DNA of 6,869 nt from Candidatus Coatesiibacteriota bacterium (GCA_016929465.1 JAFGIT010000263.1:1-6869); one strand, 5' to 3'. Shown: positions 1 to 6,537, counted from the stretch's first letter. The notes: generated by a model from the letters alone, not told the origin. Program-made: numbers and translations.

Positions 1-325
1 AGTAAAATGGTTCATTATTTCGTGCCATGGTACTCCGGTGCGGATGCTGCTGCTGCGAAAGGCTGAGAGGCGAATGGTCTCCAAGCCCTTCAGGTATGCT
101 TCTGGGGAGTGTTTCGGGCTAGAGCCAGGCTCTGAGGCCTTTCGCAGTCAGCGTGTAGGTTGAGGCAATTCGCGAGTATAATCCCTGATAGGCAAATCCC
201 AGTTAGATTGTATTGTATGAGTCTGCGCCGATTATGGGTGTTGAAGGCACGAGTAGGGGAATCTCGGATGACCGGGCTCGCGGAATTCCCCGAGGCTCGG
301 GCCGCCGCGCGCAGGGCAATTGTCA
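1..325. other. Stretch without a convincing gene
   Basis: No open frame here looks like a recognisable protein. One plus-strand frame is open from the left edge to a TGA at 161-163, and another reaches a TGA at 64-66. Either could be the tail of a gene lying to the left, but neither carries a motif I know. On the minus strand an ATG at 28 with GGAG four bases upstream (33-36) could start a gene leaving the window to the left, with only nine codons visible. The stretch holds a 15-bp inverted repeat (49-152, listed separately). It also has two small inverted repeats at 256-291 (arms GGGGAAT/ATTCCCC) and 289-301 (CCCGAG-G-CTCGGG). I see no tRNA, no rRNA and no clear promoter. Confidence 0.5.
49..152. 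repeat. Long-range inverted repeat, possible structured RNA
   Basis: The arms 53-63 (CTGCGAAAGGC) and 137-147 (GCCTTTCGCAG) are perfect reverse complements over 11 bp. They extend by four more pairs (49-52 with 149-152) across one bulged base at 148, giving a 15-bp stem around a 73-base interior. Short complementary pairs inside could form branches: 65-68 with 78-81, 84-88 with 116-120, and 121-124 with 130-133. A multibranched RNA is therefore possible on either strand. The sequence matches no riboswitch or housekeeping RNA that I recognise. It could be a leader for a leftward gene, a 3' structure of a gene to the left, or a remnant of a small mobile repeat. Only the pairing is seen; the function is unknown. 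Confidence 0.35.
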
Positions 326-361
326 GGAAGGCACCGTGGCAATATAACCACAGTGCCTTCC
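326..361 (-). terminator. Hairpin downstream of the ABC operon, candidate transcript end
   Basis: Arms 326-339 and 348-361 form a 14-bp stem with an 8-base loop (340-347), 28 bases beyond the stop codon of the last operon gene. One position pairs only as U-G, and only in RNA read leftward (on the plus strand it is a C-A mismatch). That orientation fits the operon. No run of T follows the stem, so this is not a textbook intrinsic terminator. It could be a U-tract-independent terminator or a 3' stabilising stem. Confidence 0.55.
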
Positions 362-389
362 GAATTCGATCAATCCAAATATTGAGAGG

Positions 390-1400
390 CTATTTAGGTG
401 GCTTTCTTGGAGGCATGGCCGGCATTTTCGGCGACTTATCCGGCTTCTTCTCCTCGATGCCCAACGCCTGTTTGAGCGGCTTGGTCATCCGGTCCACTTG
501 ATACTTGCTGATGTAGAATACGGTATCCTTGCCCTCTCGTTGGACGAAATACTGGGCTTTGCTCTTCTCGCCACACACTTTTAGCGTGTAGGCCTCGCCG
601 TCATCGGTGGTGACGGTGATGGTCCACTTGGGCTTATCTAGCTCGAACTTGTCCTGGTCCTTTTCCTCGCCAAATCCCGATGCCCTGAGTTTTGCAAGAC
701 CGGACGGAGCTCGCTCGATGTCGTCGGGAGTGACTTCCTTCGCATCGGCAGGCTCAATGGTACTCCATGTCCCTTGCTCGCTCTTCTCGAATAGGGCAGA
801 GCCCTCCTCGCCGGTCACAGCGTATCTCGTTATCTTCGCCTCATCCACGTCGAAGATGAGCTTCTCACGCCAGTCGCCGCCGGGCCGCTTGAACATGTGG
901 CTCATCATCTGGCGCACAAGGCGGACCTCATCTTGTCCCGCGACGCGTATATTCGTGCTGAAGAAGTCTTGCACGGCTTTCCCAACGAAGAAATGTGCGA
1001 GTTCATTGTCATTCTTGTCGAGTATCGTGACTTCGGTGCCCAATTTATCATCGACCTCGTAGATCGCCTGCTTCTCTGGGTTGCGTGAGACAACTGAGCC
1101 CCTGTCCAGCTTATCGAGTGCATCCAGCATCCGCTGAATCGCCTGGGCGTCCGCTGGGTAGTTGTCCTGGTCGGGAACCACCCATGTCCCAGTGTCATCC
1201 CTCGCGATAGCAGTCTCCGCGCCGAGAGACTTGATCTTAATTGAGGCAATTTCATCGGTATTGAGCGAAGGAAAAAGCTTCGCCTGGTCCGAATCCGCCG
1301 GAGGTCTTTCCGCCGGCTTATTCGACTGGTGTGCCATAAAGGCAAAGACAGACAGAACACCAAGAATGATTAGCAGAATAATTAGCTGTTTCGCGCGCAC
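390..1400 (-). CDS. DUF4340 domain protein, membrane-anchored, last gene of the ABC operon
   Basis: This 336-residue protein matches the DUF4340 family, usually found beside GldG-like ABC auxiliary genes; its biochemical role is unknown. Residues 5-23 form one hydrophobic membrane segment after a short basic start (MRAK), so the rest should lie outside the cytoplasm. The body seems to contain two related modules. The first (about 50-175) has GTW at 71-73, a beta pair ending in VGK at 139-141, and WREK at 177-180 just after it. The second (about 190-310) has GTW at 210-212, KWTITV near 258-263 and YFVQ near 284-287. The last 20 residues are a Lys/Pro-rich tail, probably unstructured. The start is GTG, directly abutting the TAG stop of the gene before it, with AGAGGG eight bases upstream, so translation is probably coupled. 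It probably works with the exporter as an extracytoplasmic subunit; this is inferred from context. Confidence 0.88.
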   Translation of the reverse strand: MRAKQLIILLIILGVLSVFAFMAHQSNKPAERPPADSDQAKLFPSLNTDEIASIKIKSLGAETAIARDDTGTWVVPDQDNYPADAQAIQRMLDALDKLDRGSVVSRNPEKQAIYEVDDKLGTEVTILDKNDNELAHFFVGKAVQDFFSTNIRVAGQDEVRLVRQMMSHMFKRPGGDWREKLIFDVDEAKITRYAVTGEEGSALFEKSEQGTWSTIEPADAKEVTPDDIERAPSGLAKLRASGFGEEKDQDKFELDKPKWTITVTTDDGEAYTLKVCGEKSKAQYFVQREGKDTVFYISKYQVDRMTKPLKQALGIEEKKPDKSPKMPAMPPRKPPK

Positions 1401-2987
1401 CTACAATGCCCTCTTTCTCTTCTTTCTGATGAAATATCGAACCAAGCCAAAAACAGCCACGAGTGCCGGGATGCCAAGCATGTTGCCATACTTGATCCAT
1501 GCCTTGCTGCCCTCGGAGACCTCCCCGAGCGACCGCTCCGCGGCTCCTCTTGTTCTGATATCAACCAGTCCATGACCCAGCGTCATGACGTCGATTAGGT
1601 TTTGCACGAACATGTCGTTCTTACGATATCGAGTTAAGAACTCGTCACTGATCATGAACGAGTTCCCGACGACCACGATCTTCGTTGGCTGGCTCTCAGC
1701 GATGACCTCTTCGTCTTTCCGATGAGGACGCGCTGACTCGTTGTCGGGCTTTGGAGCCTCCTGACCCGCGAACAAGCTTTTGAATACACCCGAGCCTTGA
1801 ACTGCGAGCTCATAGCTGCCCTGTGCGGTTCTCTCGAACCTCTGCTGCGGGCTCAGGTCGAATTCCCCTGCCTGCAGCCACGAATCCTCGGAAGACCGGG
1901 CCAGCACGCTGTACTTCACTCCCGAGTTATCGCCCTCGACCAATCCGATTGAGCTTGTCCAGGGGAAGATGACCGCCGAAAGCTGCTTCACAGCAGGGCT
2001 CTCGTCCGAGAGACCATCTGGACCGACCTTCACCCAGAAGCCGTAAGGCGTCTGGAATTGCATGAACCTGCCCGAACTGAAAGCTGCCATCGCGCAGTGG
2101 CGGGGACCCTCAATCACGAGGTTCTCATTCACCTTGAAACCATAGTTCTCGAGGAGATCATTGACATTCGATGCCGCCGGCTTCGCACCGAGCTGGCCCC
2201 GCTCGCGAGCTATCACATCCGTCATGAAGATGACATTCGTGCCTCGCATGATCGCCTGGTCAATCTGGAACTTCTCCCAATCCGTAAGCTCCTTGAAGCC
2301 CAGGACCAGCAGAGTATCGACTTTCTCCATTCCGCGCGGACCATTGAGGTCTATATCCTTCAAGTCGTAGATCTTCTGGAGCGACTCCTTTAGTTGAGAG
2401 TAGCTGTCATCGACCGTTACTCCCTCCGTCAGGGGAAGTATTCCGACGCTCTTGACCTCAGTCATGGTGACTTTGCCAATCCCCGAAGTGAGCTGATACT
2501 CCAGGTTCTCGGTTCCCTGGATTACAGGGATGACCTCTTTCTTGTTCTCGTAGAGAATAGCGAGACCAAGATAGACGGTCACGACCTCGGCCTTGTCCTT
2601 CTGATATACGTTCAGTTGGACGGGCGGGATGCCCATGAATTGAAGCTTCTGCTTCAGCTCATCGTCATCCTCGGGGTCGATGTACTCAACCTGGAGCTTC
2701 CCTCCCGAGTAGGCCTTATATTCATCGAGAAGGTCCTCGACCTGTGTGCGAAGAGGCATGACGTAGGTCGGGAGCTCTTTCGAGAAATAGAGCTGTATCG
2801 TGACAAGATCCTCGAGACCTCCGAGGACCTTCTTGGTTGCATCCGAGATCGTATATTGTTTGTCCTCTGTCAGGTCTGCTCGTGTGAAGTAGAGACTCGA
2901 GAGGTAATTCACCACGATCAAGATGCAGAGAATTATCAGCGAAGAAATGAAAACGGTAGCACCGTAGCTGGTTGTTCGCTTGGCCAT
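1401..2987 (-). CDS. GldG-like ABC transporter auxiliary protein
   Basis: This 528-residue protein resembles GldG, the auxiliary component of GldA-GldF ABC systems (ABC_transp_aux family). An N-terminal membrane helix (about 12-34) is followed by the family-typical stretch RADLTEDKQYTIS (36-48). A large extracytoplasmic region (35-500) comes next, with alternating beta/alpha segments including VDTLLVLG (223-230), NYGFKVNENLV (281-291) and KIVVVGNSF (436-444). A second membrane helix (about 502-520) leads to a basic cytoplasmic tail (RKKRKR). Both ends are therefore predicted inside, with the main domain outside. The start is ATG with GGAGG nine bases upstream (2997-3001), 28 bases after the permease stop. 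No catalytic motif is visible; it probably handles or couples substrate for the permease. Some lineages fuse this protein to the permease; here they are separate. Confidence 0.9.
   Translation of the reverse strand: MAKRTTSYGATVFISSLIILCILIVVNYLSSLYFTRADLTEDKQYTISDATKKVLGGLEDLVTIQLYFSKELPTYVMPLRTQVEDLLDEYKAYSGGKLQVEYIDPEDDDELKQKLQFMGIPPVQLNVYQKDKAEVVTVYLGLAILYENKKEVIPVIQGTENLEYQLTSGIGKVTMTEVKSVGILPLTEGVTVDDSYSQLKESLQKIYDLKDIDLNGPRGMEKVDTLLVLGFKELTDWEKFQIDQAIMRGTNVIFMTDVIARERGQLGAKPAASNVNDLLENYGFKVNENLVIEGPRHCAMAAFSSGRFMQFQTPYGFWVKVGPDGLSDESPAVKQLSAVIFPWTSSIGLVEGDNSGVKYSVLARSSEDSWLQAGEFDLSPQQRFERTAQGSYELAVQGSGVFKSLFAGQEAPKPDNESARPHRKDEEVIAESQPTKIVVVGNSFMISDEFLTRYRKNDMFVQNLIDVMTLGHGLVDIRTRGAAERSLGEVSEGSKAWIKYGNMLGIPALVAVFGLVRYFIRKKRKRAL
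1409..1414 (-). promoter_or_regulatory. Ribosome binding site supporting the GTG start at 1400
   Basis: AGAGGG on the minus strand lies eight bases before the GTG at 1400-1398, inside the end of the GldG-like gene. It supports the GTG as the real start, which also places a basic residue pair directly before the membrane helix. The adjacent TAG (1403-1401) makes stop-to-start coupling likely. Confidence 0.55.
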
Positions 2988-3015
2988 CAGTTCCTACCTC
3001 CAATACCGTCAATCA

Positions 3016-3732
3016 TCATGCCCATTTTCGACTTTCGACCCCCTTCACATTGAGATAAAGGAAGAAGCCAATGACCGTCAGGTAGTAGATCAGGTCCCGC
3101 GAGTCTATCACCCCCCGGCCTATGCTCTCGAAGTGCGAGCCGAGACCGATGAACTCCAACAACCCCACAAGCGAAGCGGGGGCCAGGAAGACCACGATGC
3201 TCTCTCCGACTATCCAGAGACCGAAGCAGACGAAGAAGCTGATGATCGCCGCTATGATCTGGTTCTGTGTCAAACTAGAGATGAATAGCCCGATCGATAG
3301 GTATGCCGCTCCCATCAGAAACGCGCCAAGGTAACCGCCTATGACGGGGCCCCAGTCCATATTGCCAAGACTGGAGACGTTGATGGCGAGTGGCAGTGAG
3401 AGAACGAGCATCGAGACCAATAGGAATAGACTAGAGAAGAACTTGCCTAATACCGCCTCCCAATCCTTCAGTGGCATCGTCATCAAGAGCTCTAGAGTGT
3501 TGAGCTTCTTCTCCTCAGCCCAGAGCCGCATCGTAATCAATGGCGCGAAGACCATGAATAACCAGGGCAACATCGAGAAATACATCCGCATCGAAGCGGA
3601 GTTCGCCATGAAGAAGCTCCTGAAGAAGAGCCAGTTAGCAAACCCCACGAACAGGATTATCACGATGTACGCCATCGGAGAGTTGAAATATGAGCGAAGC
3701 TCCTTCTGGAATACCGCGATTACATTTTTCAT
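3016..3732 (-). CDS. ABC-2 type exporter permease (GldF-like)
   Basis: This 238-residue protein has six predicted membrane helices (roughly 21-39, 50-69, 98-117, 132-152, 158-184 and 213-229), as expected for an ABC-2 permease. Family features include the N-terminal KELRSYFNSP (10-19) before helix 1. The cytoplasmic loop has EEKKLNTLELLMTMP (73-87), the usual coupling segment that contacts the ATPase. GLFISSLTQNQIIAA (148-162) and the HFESIGRGVIDSRDLIYYL stretch near 200-218 are also typical. Its ATG overlaps the TGA of the ATPase gene (ATGA, 3732-3729), with GGGAGG four bases upstream (3737-3742), a sign of coupled translation and a paired complex. It probably forms the membrane channel as a homodimer with two ATPase subunits. 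The substrate is unknown. Confidence 0.92.
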   Translation of the reverse strand: MKNVIAVFQKELRSYFNSPMAYIVIILFVGFANWLFFRSFFMANSASMRMYFSMLPWLFMVFAPLITMRLWAEEKKLNTLELLMTMPLKDWEAVLGKFFSSLFLLVSMLVLSLPLAINVSSLGNMDWGPVIGGYLGAFLMGAAYLSIGLFISSLTQNQIIAAIISFFVCFGLWIVGESIVVFLAPASLVGLLEFIGLGSHFESIGRGVIDSRDLIYYLTVIGFFLYLNVKGVESRKWA

Positions 3733-4676
3733 TCGGCCTCCCTCTCCTTCGTCGTAAGATGCAAGAACACGTCCTCGAGGCTCACCCGCTCGATCCTGAG
3801 CTCTGAGAGGCTATAGTTGTTCTCAACCACCATCTTGAACACTTCCTGGCCGATGTCGCCTTCTTGCTTCGCTTTCAGCACGAAGGTGGAAGGACTGGAA
3901 CCACCGCCGGTTATCACGCGGCAGCCGATCACGTTCTCCATCGCCTCGAGTCTCTCTCTGATCTCCGCGTCCTTGCCGTGGATCTTCGCGCGGACCGTGA
4001 TGTTGCCCTCGGTCGCGGTCGCAAGCTCCTCGGGAGTCCCGGAGGCTACCTTCTGACCTTCATTTATAATGAGGATCCGGTCGCAGGTCGCCGAGACCTC
4101 TGGCAGGATGTGCGAGCAGAGGATGATCGTTTTCTCCCGACCGATCCGCTTGATGAGCTCACGTATCTCTATGATCTGACCCGGGTCGAGACCGGTCGTG
4201 GGCTCGTCGAGTATCAGGATATCCGGGTCGTGTATCAGGGATTGCGCGAGACCGACGCGCTGCCTGTAACCCTTCGATAATGTGCCGATGTCCTTGCCGA
4301 GGACCTTCTCGAGTCCGCAAGCATCGGTTATCTTCTTGATCCGCTCGCGGCGAACATTACTTGGAATCCCACGAACCTGTGCGACGAATGACAGGTAATC
4401 TGTCACGTCCATGTCGAGATAGAGGGGCGCGCTCTCGGGCAGGTAACCGATACGCTCTCTCACCTTGAATGAATCGGTGAGAGTGTCGTGGCCGGCCACC
4501 TTTACTATCCCATCAGAGGCAGGCATGTAGCACGTGATGATACGCATCATCGTGGTCTTGCCCGCGCCATTGGGACCCAAGAAACCCAGGACCTCACCCT
4601 TCTTGACCTCGAACGACAGGTTGTTCACCGCAATCGTGGGGCCAAACCTCTTAGTAACGCCTTTGACCTCAATCAT
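3729..4676 (-). CDS. ABC transporter ATP-binding protein (GldA-like)
   Basis: This 315-residue ATPase powers the adjacent permease. Counted from ATG 4676, the motifs are: Walker A GPNGAGKTT at 34-42; a GYLPE segment at 77-81 where other families have the Q-loop glutamine, as is common in GldA- and BcrA-like proteins; signature LSKGYRQR at 133-140; Walker B ILILDEP at 153-159 with catalytic Glu158; D-loop GLD at 162-164; and switch His189. Residues 225-315 form the C-terminal extension typical of ABC-2 ATPases, ending in a SLEDVFLHLT stretch. All nucleotide-binding residues appear intact. An in-frame TTG at 4778 would add 34 residues, but that TTG is the -35 box of the operon promoter and the extra residues are not ABC-like. 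GGAG at 4689-4692 is 12 bases before the ATG, rather far. This is the first gene of the operon. Confidence 0.94.
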   Translation of the reverse strand: MIEVKGVTKRFGPTIAVNNLSFEVKKGEVLGFLGPNGAGKTTMMRIITCYMPASDGIVKVAGHDTLTDSFKVRERIGYLPESAPLYLDMDVTDYLSFVAQVRGIPSNVRRERIKKITDACGLEKVLGKDIGTLSKGYRQRVGLAQSLIHDPDILILDEPTTGLDPGQIIEIRELIKRIGREKTIILCSHILPEVSATCDRILIINEGQKVASGTPEELATATEGNITVRAKIHGKDAEIRERLEAMENVIGCRVITGGGSSPSTFVLKAKQEGDIGQEVFKMVVENNYSLSELRIERVSLEDVFLHLTTKEREAE

Positions 4677-4731
4677 ACTGCAATGTCGCTCCGTCTGATA
4701 GCTTCTTGTACTAAGACAATTAGAAACGGGA

Positions 4732-4747
4732 GGTATCCCACCATACC
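4732..4747. promoter_or_regulatory. Palindrome over the predicted operon start site, candidate operator
   Basis: GGTAT and ATACC arms of 5 bp flank a 6-base centre. The site starts four bases downstream of the -10 box and would cover about -3 to +13 of the leftward transcript. Its position suits repressor binding or a small 5' hairpin. The arms are short, so chance is possible. Confidence 0.3.
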
Positions 4748-4750
4748 GCG

Positions 4751-4778
4751 AATATACAAAGCAAAGACTGCCTGTCAA
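4751..4778 (-). promoter_or_regulatory. Sigma70-type promoter of the ABC operon
   Basis: Read leftward, TTGACA (4778-4773, a perfect -35) is followed after 16 bases by TATATT (4756-4751, one mismatch to TATAAT). Transcription should begin near 4744, leaving a leader of about 70 bases before the ATG at 4676. It is the only near-consensus promoter I found in the divergent intergenic region, and no other strong one is obvious inside the operon. Confidence 0.75.
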
Positions 4779-4890
4779 GGATTCGCGCCGAGATTCCAGC
4801 CCATTTCAGAGCTTTGATCTATAGCATCGAATCGATAACAGAATTCGGAGCAGGGTGGTTCCCATTCGACCCCAACTTGGCAGACTAGCC

Positions 4891-4918
4891 TTTACTGGTT
4901 TGAACGATGGTGTAGTAT
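4891..4918 (+). promoter_or_regulatory. Weak candidate promoter for the HtrA gene
   Basis: TTTACT (4891-4896) and TAGTAT (4913-4918) are 16 bases apart, each matching four of six consensus bases. Transcription would begin almost at the ATG at 4927, giving a near-leaderless message. That would explain why no Shine-Dalgarno precedes this ATG. The match is weak and may be chance. Confidence 0.2.
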
Positions 4919-4926
4919 TGCTGACC

Positions 4927-6336
4927 ATGAAGAGAAGAATAGCCAGATATATTGGAGGTCCATCAGGACACTGTTTGCTGCTGGTGTTGACCATGGCCAT
5001 CGCCGTCTCGCTCTTCTCAGGTTCTTTGGCTGAAGAACCCTTAAGTGCACGCAGCGTGCGTGAAACGCCCGCTGTGATGGCGGTGCGGGCGGCGAGGGAC
5101 GCAGTTGTGAACATCAGCACAGAGCGGATCGTTGAGCGCTCCTACCTGTTCGGGGACGAGATGTTCGAGCGCCTGTTCAGGCACGCTCCGCTACGACGGA
5201 CAGAGAAGGAGACGAACCTCGGCTCGGGTGTCATAATTGATAACAAGAACCATGTCCTCACCAACGCACACGTTGTCCGGAAGGCGTCTCGCATATCGAT
5301 CAAAACCGCCGATGGCAACGTCTTTGAGGCGAAACTTATCGGCTGGGACGTGCGGTCCGATATCGCGGTCCTCGAGATCGACAGCAAAGAGCCGCTGCCG
5401 CACGCGAAGATCGGGACCGCAAAGGACCTGATGATCGCGGAGACGGTCATCGCAATCGGCAATCCTTACGGCTATTCTCACACCGTCACGACCGGCGTAG
5501 TTTCCGCCATAAACCGCGATATGGAGGTCGGATCAGGCCAGGGAGAGGTGCTGTATGACCTGATCCAGACAGATGCTGCAATCAATCCGGGCAATTCTGG
5601 TGGGCCGCTCATAAACCTTGCGGGGGAGGTAGTCGGGATAAACACCGCCATCCTCGATGCCGCAGAGGGGATGGGCTTCGCAACTCCCATAGACCGCGCG
5701 ATGCGAGTGGTGGAGGACCTTATCTCATACGGGGAAGTGCATATCCCATGGCTCGGTATCTCGACTGAGACGATGGAAATGCCTGAGATACGATCGATTT
5801 CCACCCCCGACGAGGAGGTCACCGCGGTCGTTGTCACTTTCGTGTTCGGGCAGGGACCAGCAAATGGCTTCATCGAGACGGGCGACCTCATCCCTAAGAT
5901 AGGCGATACGAAGATCAGCAACGCCAGGGAGTTCCGATCCAGACTCAAGGATTACAAGGCAACTGACGAGATCCCGCTGACTATCAACCGTGGTGACAAA
6001 TCGCTCCAGGTCAGGATTCGAGCCACGAAATTCCCGCTCGACCAGGCACAACTCCTGTGTTACGAGTGGCTCGGCTTCTGGGCAGACGAAATAGACCTGA
6101 ATGCGAACAGGCCGAGTCCCGGAAAGAATCCGTTCATCGCCGTTGTAAAGGTCAGGAAGAAGAGCCCAGCTGACAAGGCCGGCCTTCAGGAAAAGGACCT
6201 TCTCCTACAAATCAACGACTCCACAATCCACACCCTCGATGAGTTCCAGAAGGCGATCATGTCCGCAAGCGGACGCGGAGGCATCTATATCGAGATTCGG
6301 AGGGGGGCGCTTTATCTCAGGGGGACAATCCCTTAA
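4927..6336 (+). CDS. Do/HtrA-family periplasmic serine protease with two PDZ domains
   Basis: This 469-residue protein is an envelope protease and chaperone of the DegP/DegQ type that degrades misfolded exported proteins. Counted from ATG 4927, a Sec signal peptide has a basic start (KRR) and hydrophobic core CLLLVLTMAIAVSLF (16-30), with likely cleavage after Ala35. The protease domain (about 50-265) carries a complete triad: His115 in TNAHVV, Asp145 in SDIAVLE and Ser224 in GNSGGP. It also has the GFATPID strand at 250-256. PDZ1 (about 273-368) and PDZ2 (about 380-468) both open with WLG. PDZ1 is somewhat atypical, with GPANGFIETGDLI in place of the usual PA..AGL..GD pattern; PDZ2 keeps SPADKAGL. 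An upstream GTG at 4855 would put 24 residues before the signal peptide, so ATG 4927 is preferred although it lacks a clear ribosome binding site. It is transcribed away from the ABC operon. Confidence 0.93.
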   Translation: MKRRIARYIGGPSGHCLLLVLTMAIAVSLFSGSLAEEPLSARSVRETPAVMAVRAARDAVVNISTERIVERSYLFGDEMFERLFRHAPLRRTEKETNLGSGVIIDNKNHVLTNAHVVRKASRISIKTADGNVFEAKLIGWDVRSDIAVLEIDSKEPLPHAKIGTAKDLMIAETVIAIGNPYGYSHTVTTGVVSAINRDMEVGSGQGEVLYDLIQTDAAINPGNSGGPLINLAGEVVGINTAILDAAEGMGFATPIDRAMRVVEDLISYGEVHIPWLGISTETMEMPEIRSISTPDEEVTAVVVTFVFGQGPANGFIETGDLIPKIGDTKISNAREFRSRLKDYKATDEIPLTINRGDKSLQVRIRATKFPLDQAQLLCYEWLGFWADEIDLNANRPSPGKNPFIAVVKVRKKSPADKAGLQEKDLLLQINDSTIHTLDEFQKAIMSASGRGGIYIEIRRGALYLRGTIP

Positions 6337-6337
6337 A

Positions 6338-6365
6338 GGGATGGGGGATAAGGGATGGGGGATGA
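6338..6365 (+). repeat. G-rich 14-bp tandem repeat, copy 1, with G-quadruplex potential
   Basis: There are two units, GGGATGGGGGATAA (6338-6351) and GGGATGGGGGATGA (6352-6365). Four G-runs (6338-6340, 6343-6347, 6352-6354, 6357-6361) separated by 2-4 bases fit a G-quadruplex motif on the plus strand and in the mRNA. The second G-run sits seven bases before the ATG at 6355 and could be the ribosome binding site. The repeat begins one base after the HtrA stop codon. Confidence 0.8.
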
Positions 6366-6537
6366 AAGCGCTAATGGACTGCGGTGCGATCTGAATGCTA
6401 GGACACGGGAATTTGCCCTTCGAGTCATTCGCCTCTACTCTCATTTACCCAATTCGACCGAGGCTCAAGTGATGGGCAAGCAACCTATCTTAAGGAAACA
6501 GATCTTGAGGGGATGGGGGATAAGGGATGGGGGATGA
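6355..6537 (+). pseudogene. Truncated four-helix-bundle (23S rRNA intervening-sequence family) gene copy
   Basis: The frame encodes 60 residues. The first 43 match the N-terminus of the downstream intact gene at 36 positions, up to GKQ. It then reads PILRKQILR, which partly repeats the KQLLR found there, and continues straight into the next G-rich repeat (GWGIRDGG) to a TGA at 6535-6537. The second half of the fold, with the conserved helices 3 and 4, is absent. An in-frame TAA two codons before the ATG fixes the start. The stop overlaps the next gene by 11 bases. It is most likely a gene remnant interrupted by the second copy. Translation into a short peptide, coupled to the next gene, is possible but unproven. 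Confidence 0.7.
6510..6537 (+). repeat. G-rich 14-bp tandem repeat, copy 2, with G-quadruplex potential
   Basis: It is identical to the copy at 6338-6365, with one extra G before it (6509). Its G-run at 6515-6519 lies seven bases before the ATG at 6527, and its end supplies the TGA that closes the truncated upstream frame. The repeat thus spans the stop of one frame and the ribosome binding site and start of the next. Confidence 0.8.

Noticed and set aside
55-107. Possible TPP riboswitch, from AAGGCTGAGAGG followed by CCCTTCAGGT
   Set aside because: The conserved CTGATCTGG and GCGTAGGGA segments are missing, and no thiamine gene follows in that direction.
2-163. Open plus-strand frame touching the left edge, possible gene tail
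   Set aside because: Fifty-three codons without a motif, overlapping the inverted repeat; too little to call.
256-301. Small inverted repeats as a second terminator
   Set aside because: The arms are 5-7 bp, the loops conflict with each other, and no T-run follows on either strand.
160-501. Plus-strand open frame of 113 codons
   Set aside because: It runs through the operon-end hairpin and into the 3' end of the DUF4340 gene on the other strand, with no recognisable domain.
607-1062. Plus-strand open frame of 151 codons
   Set aside because: Ser-rich, motif-free antisense reading of the DUF4340 gene.
2394-3053. Plus-strand open frame of 219 codons
   Set aside because: It lies fully opposite the GldG-like gene and the gap before it, shows no known motif, and the minus-strand reading has clear family features.
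4855-4926. GTG start 24 codons upstream for HtrA
   Set aside because: It would place a non-signal-like stretch before an otherwise normal Sec signal peptide; GGAG only four bases upstream is weak support.
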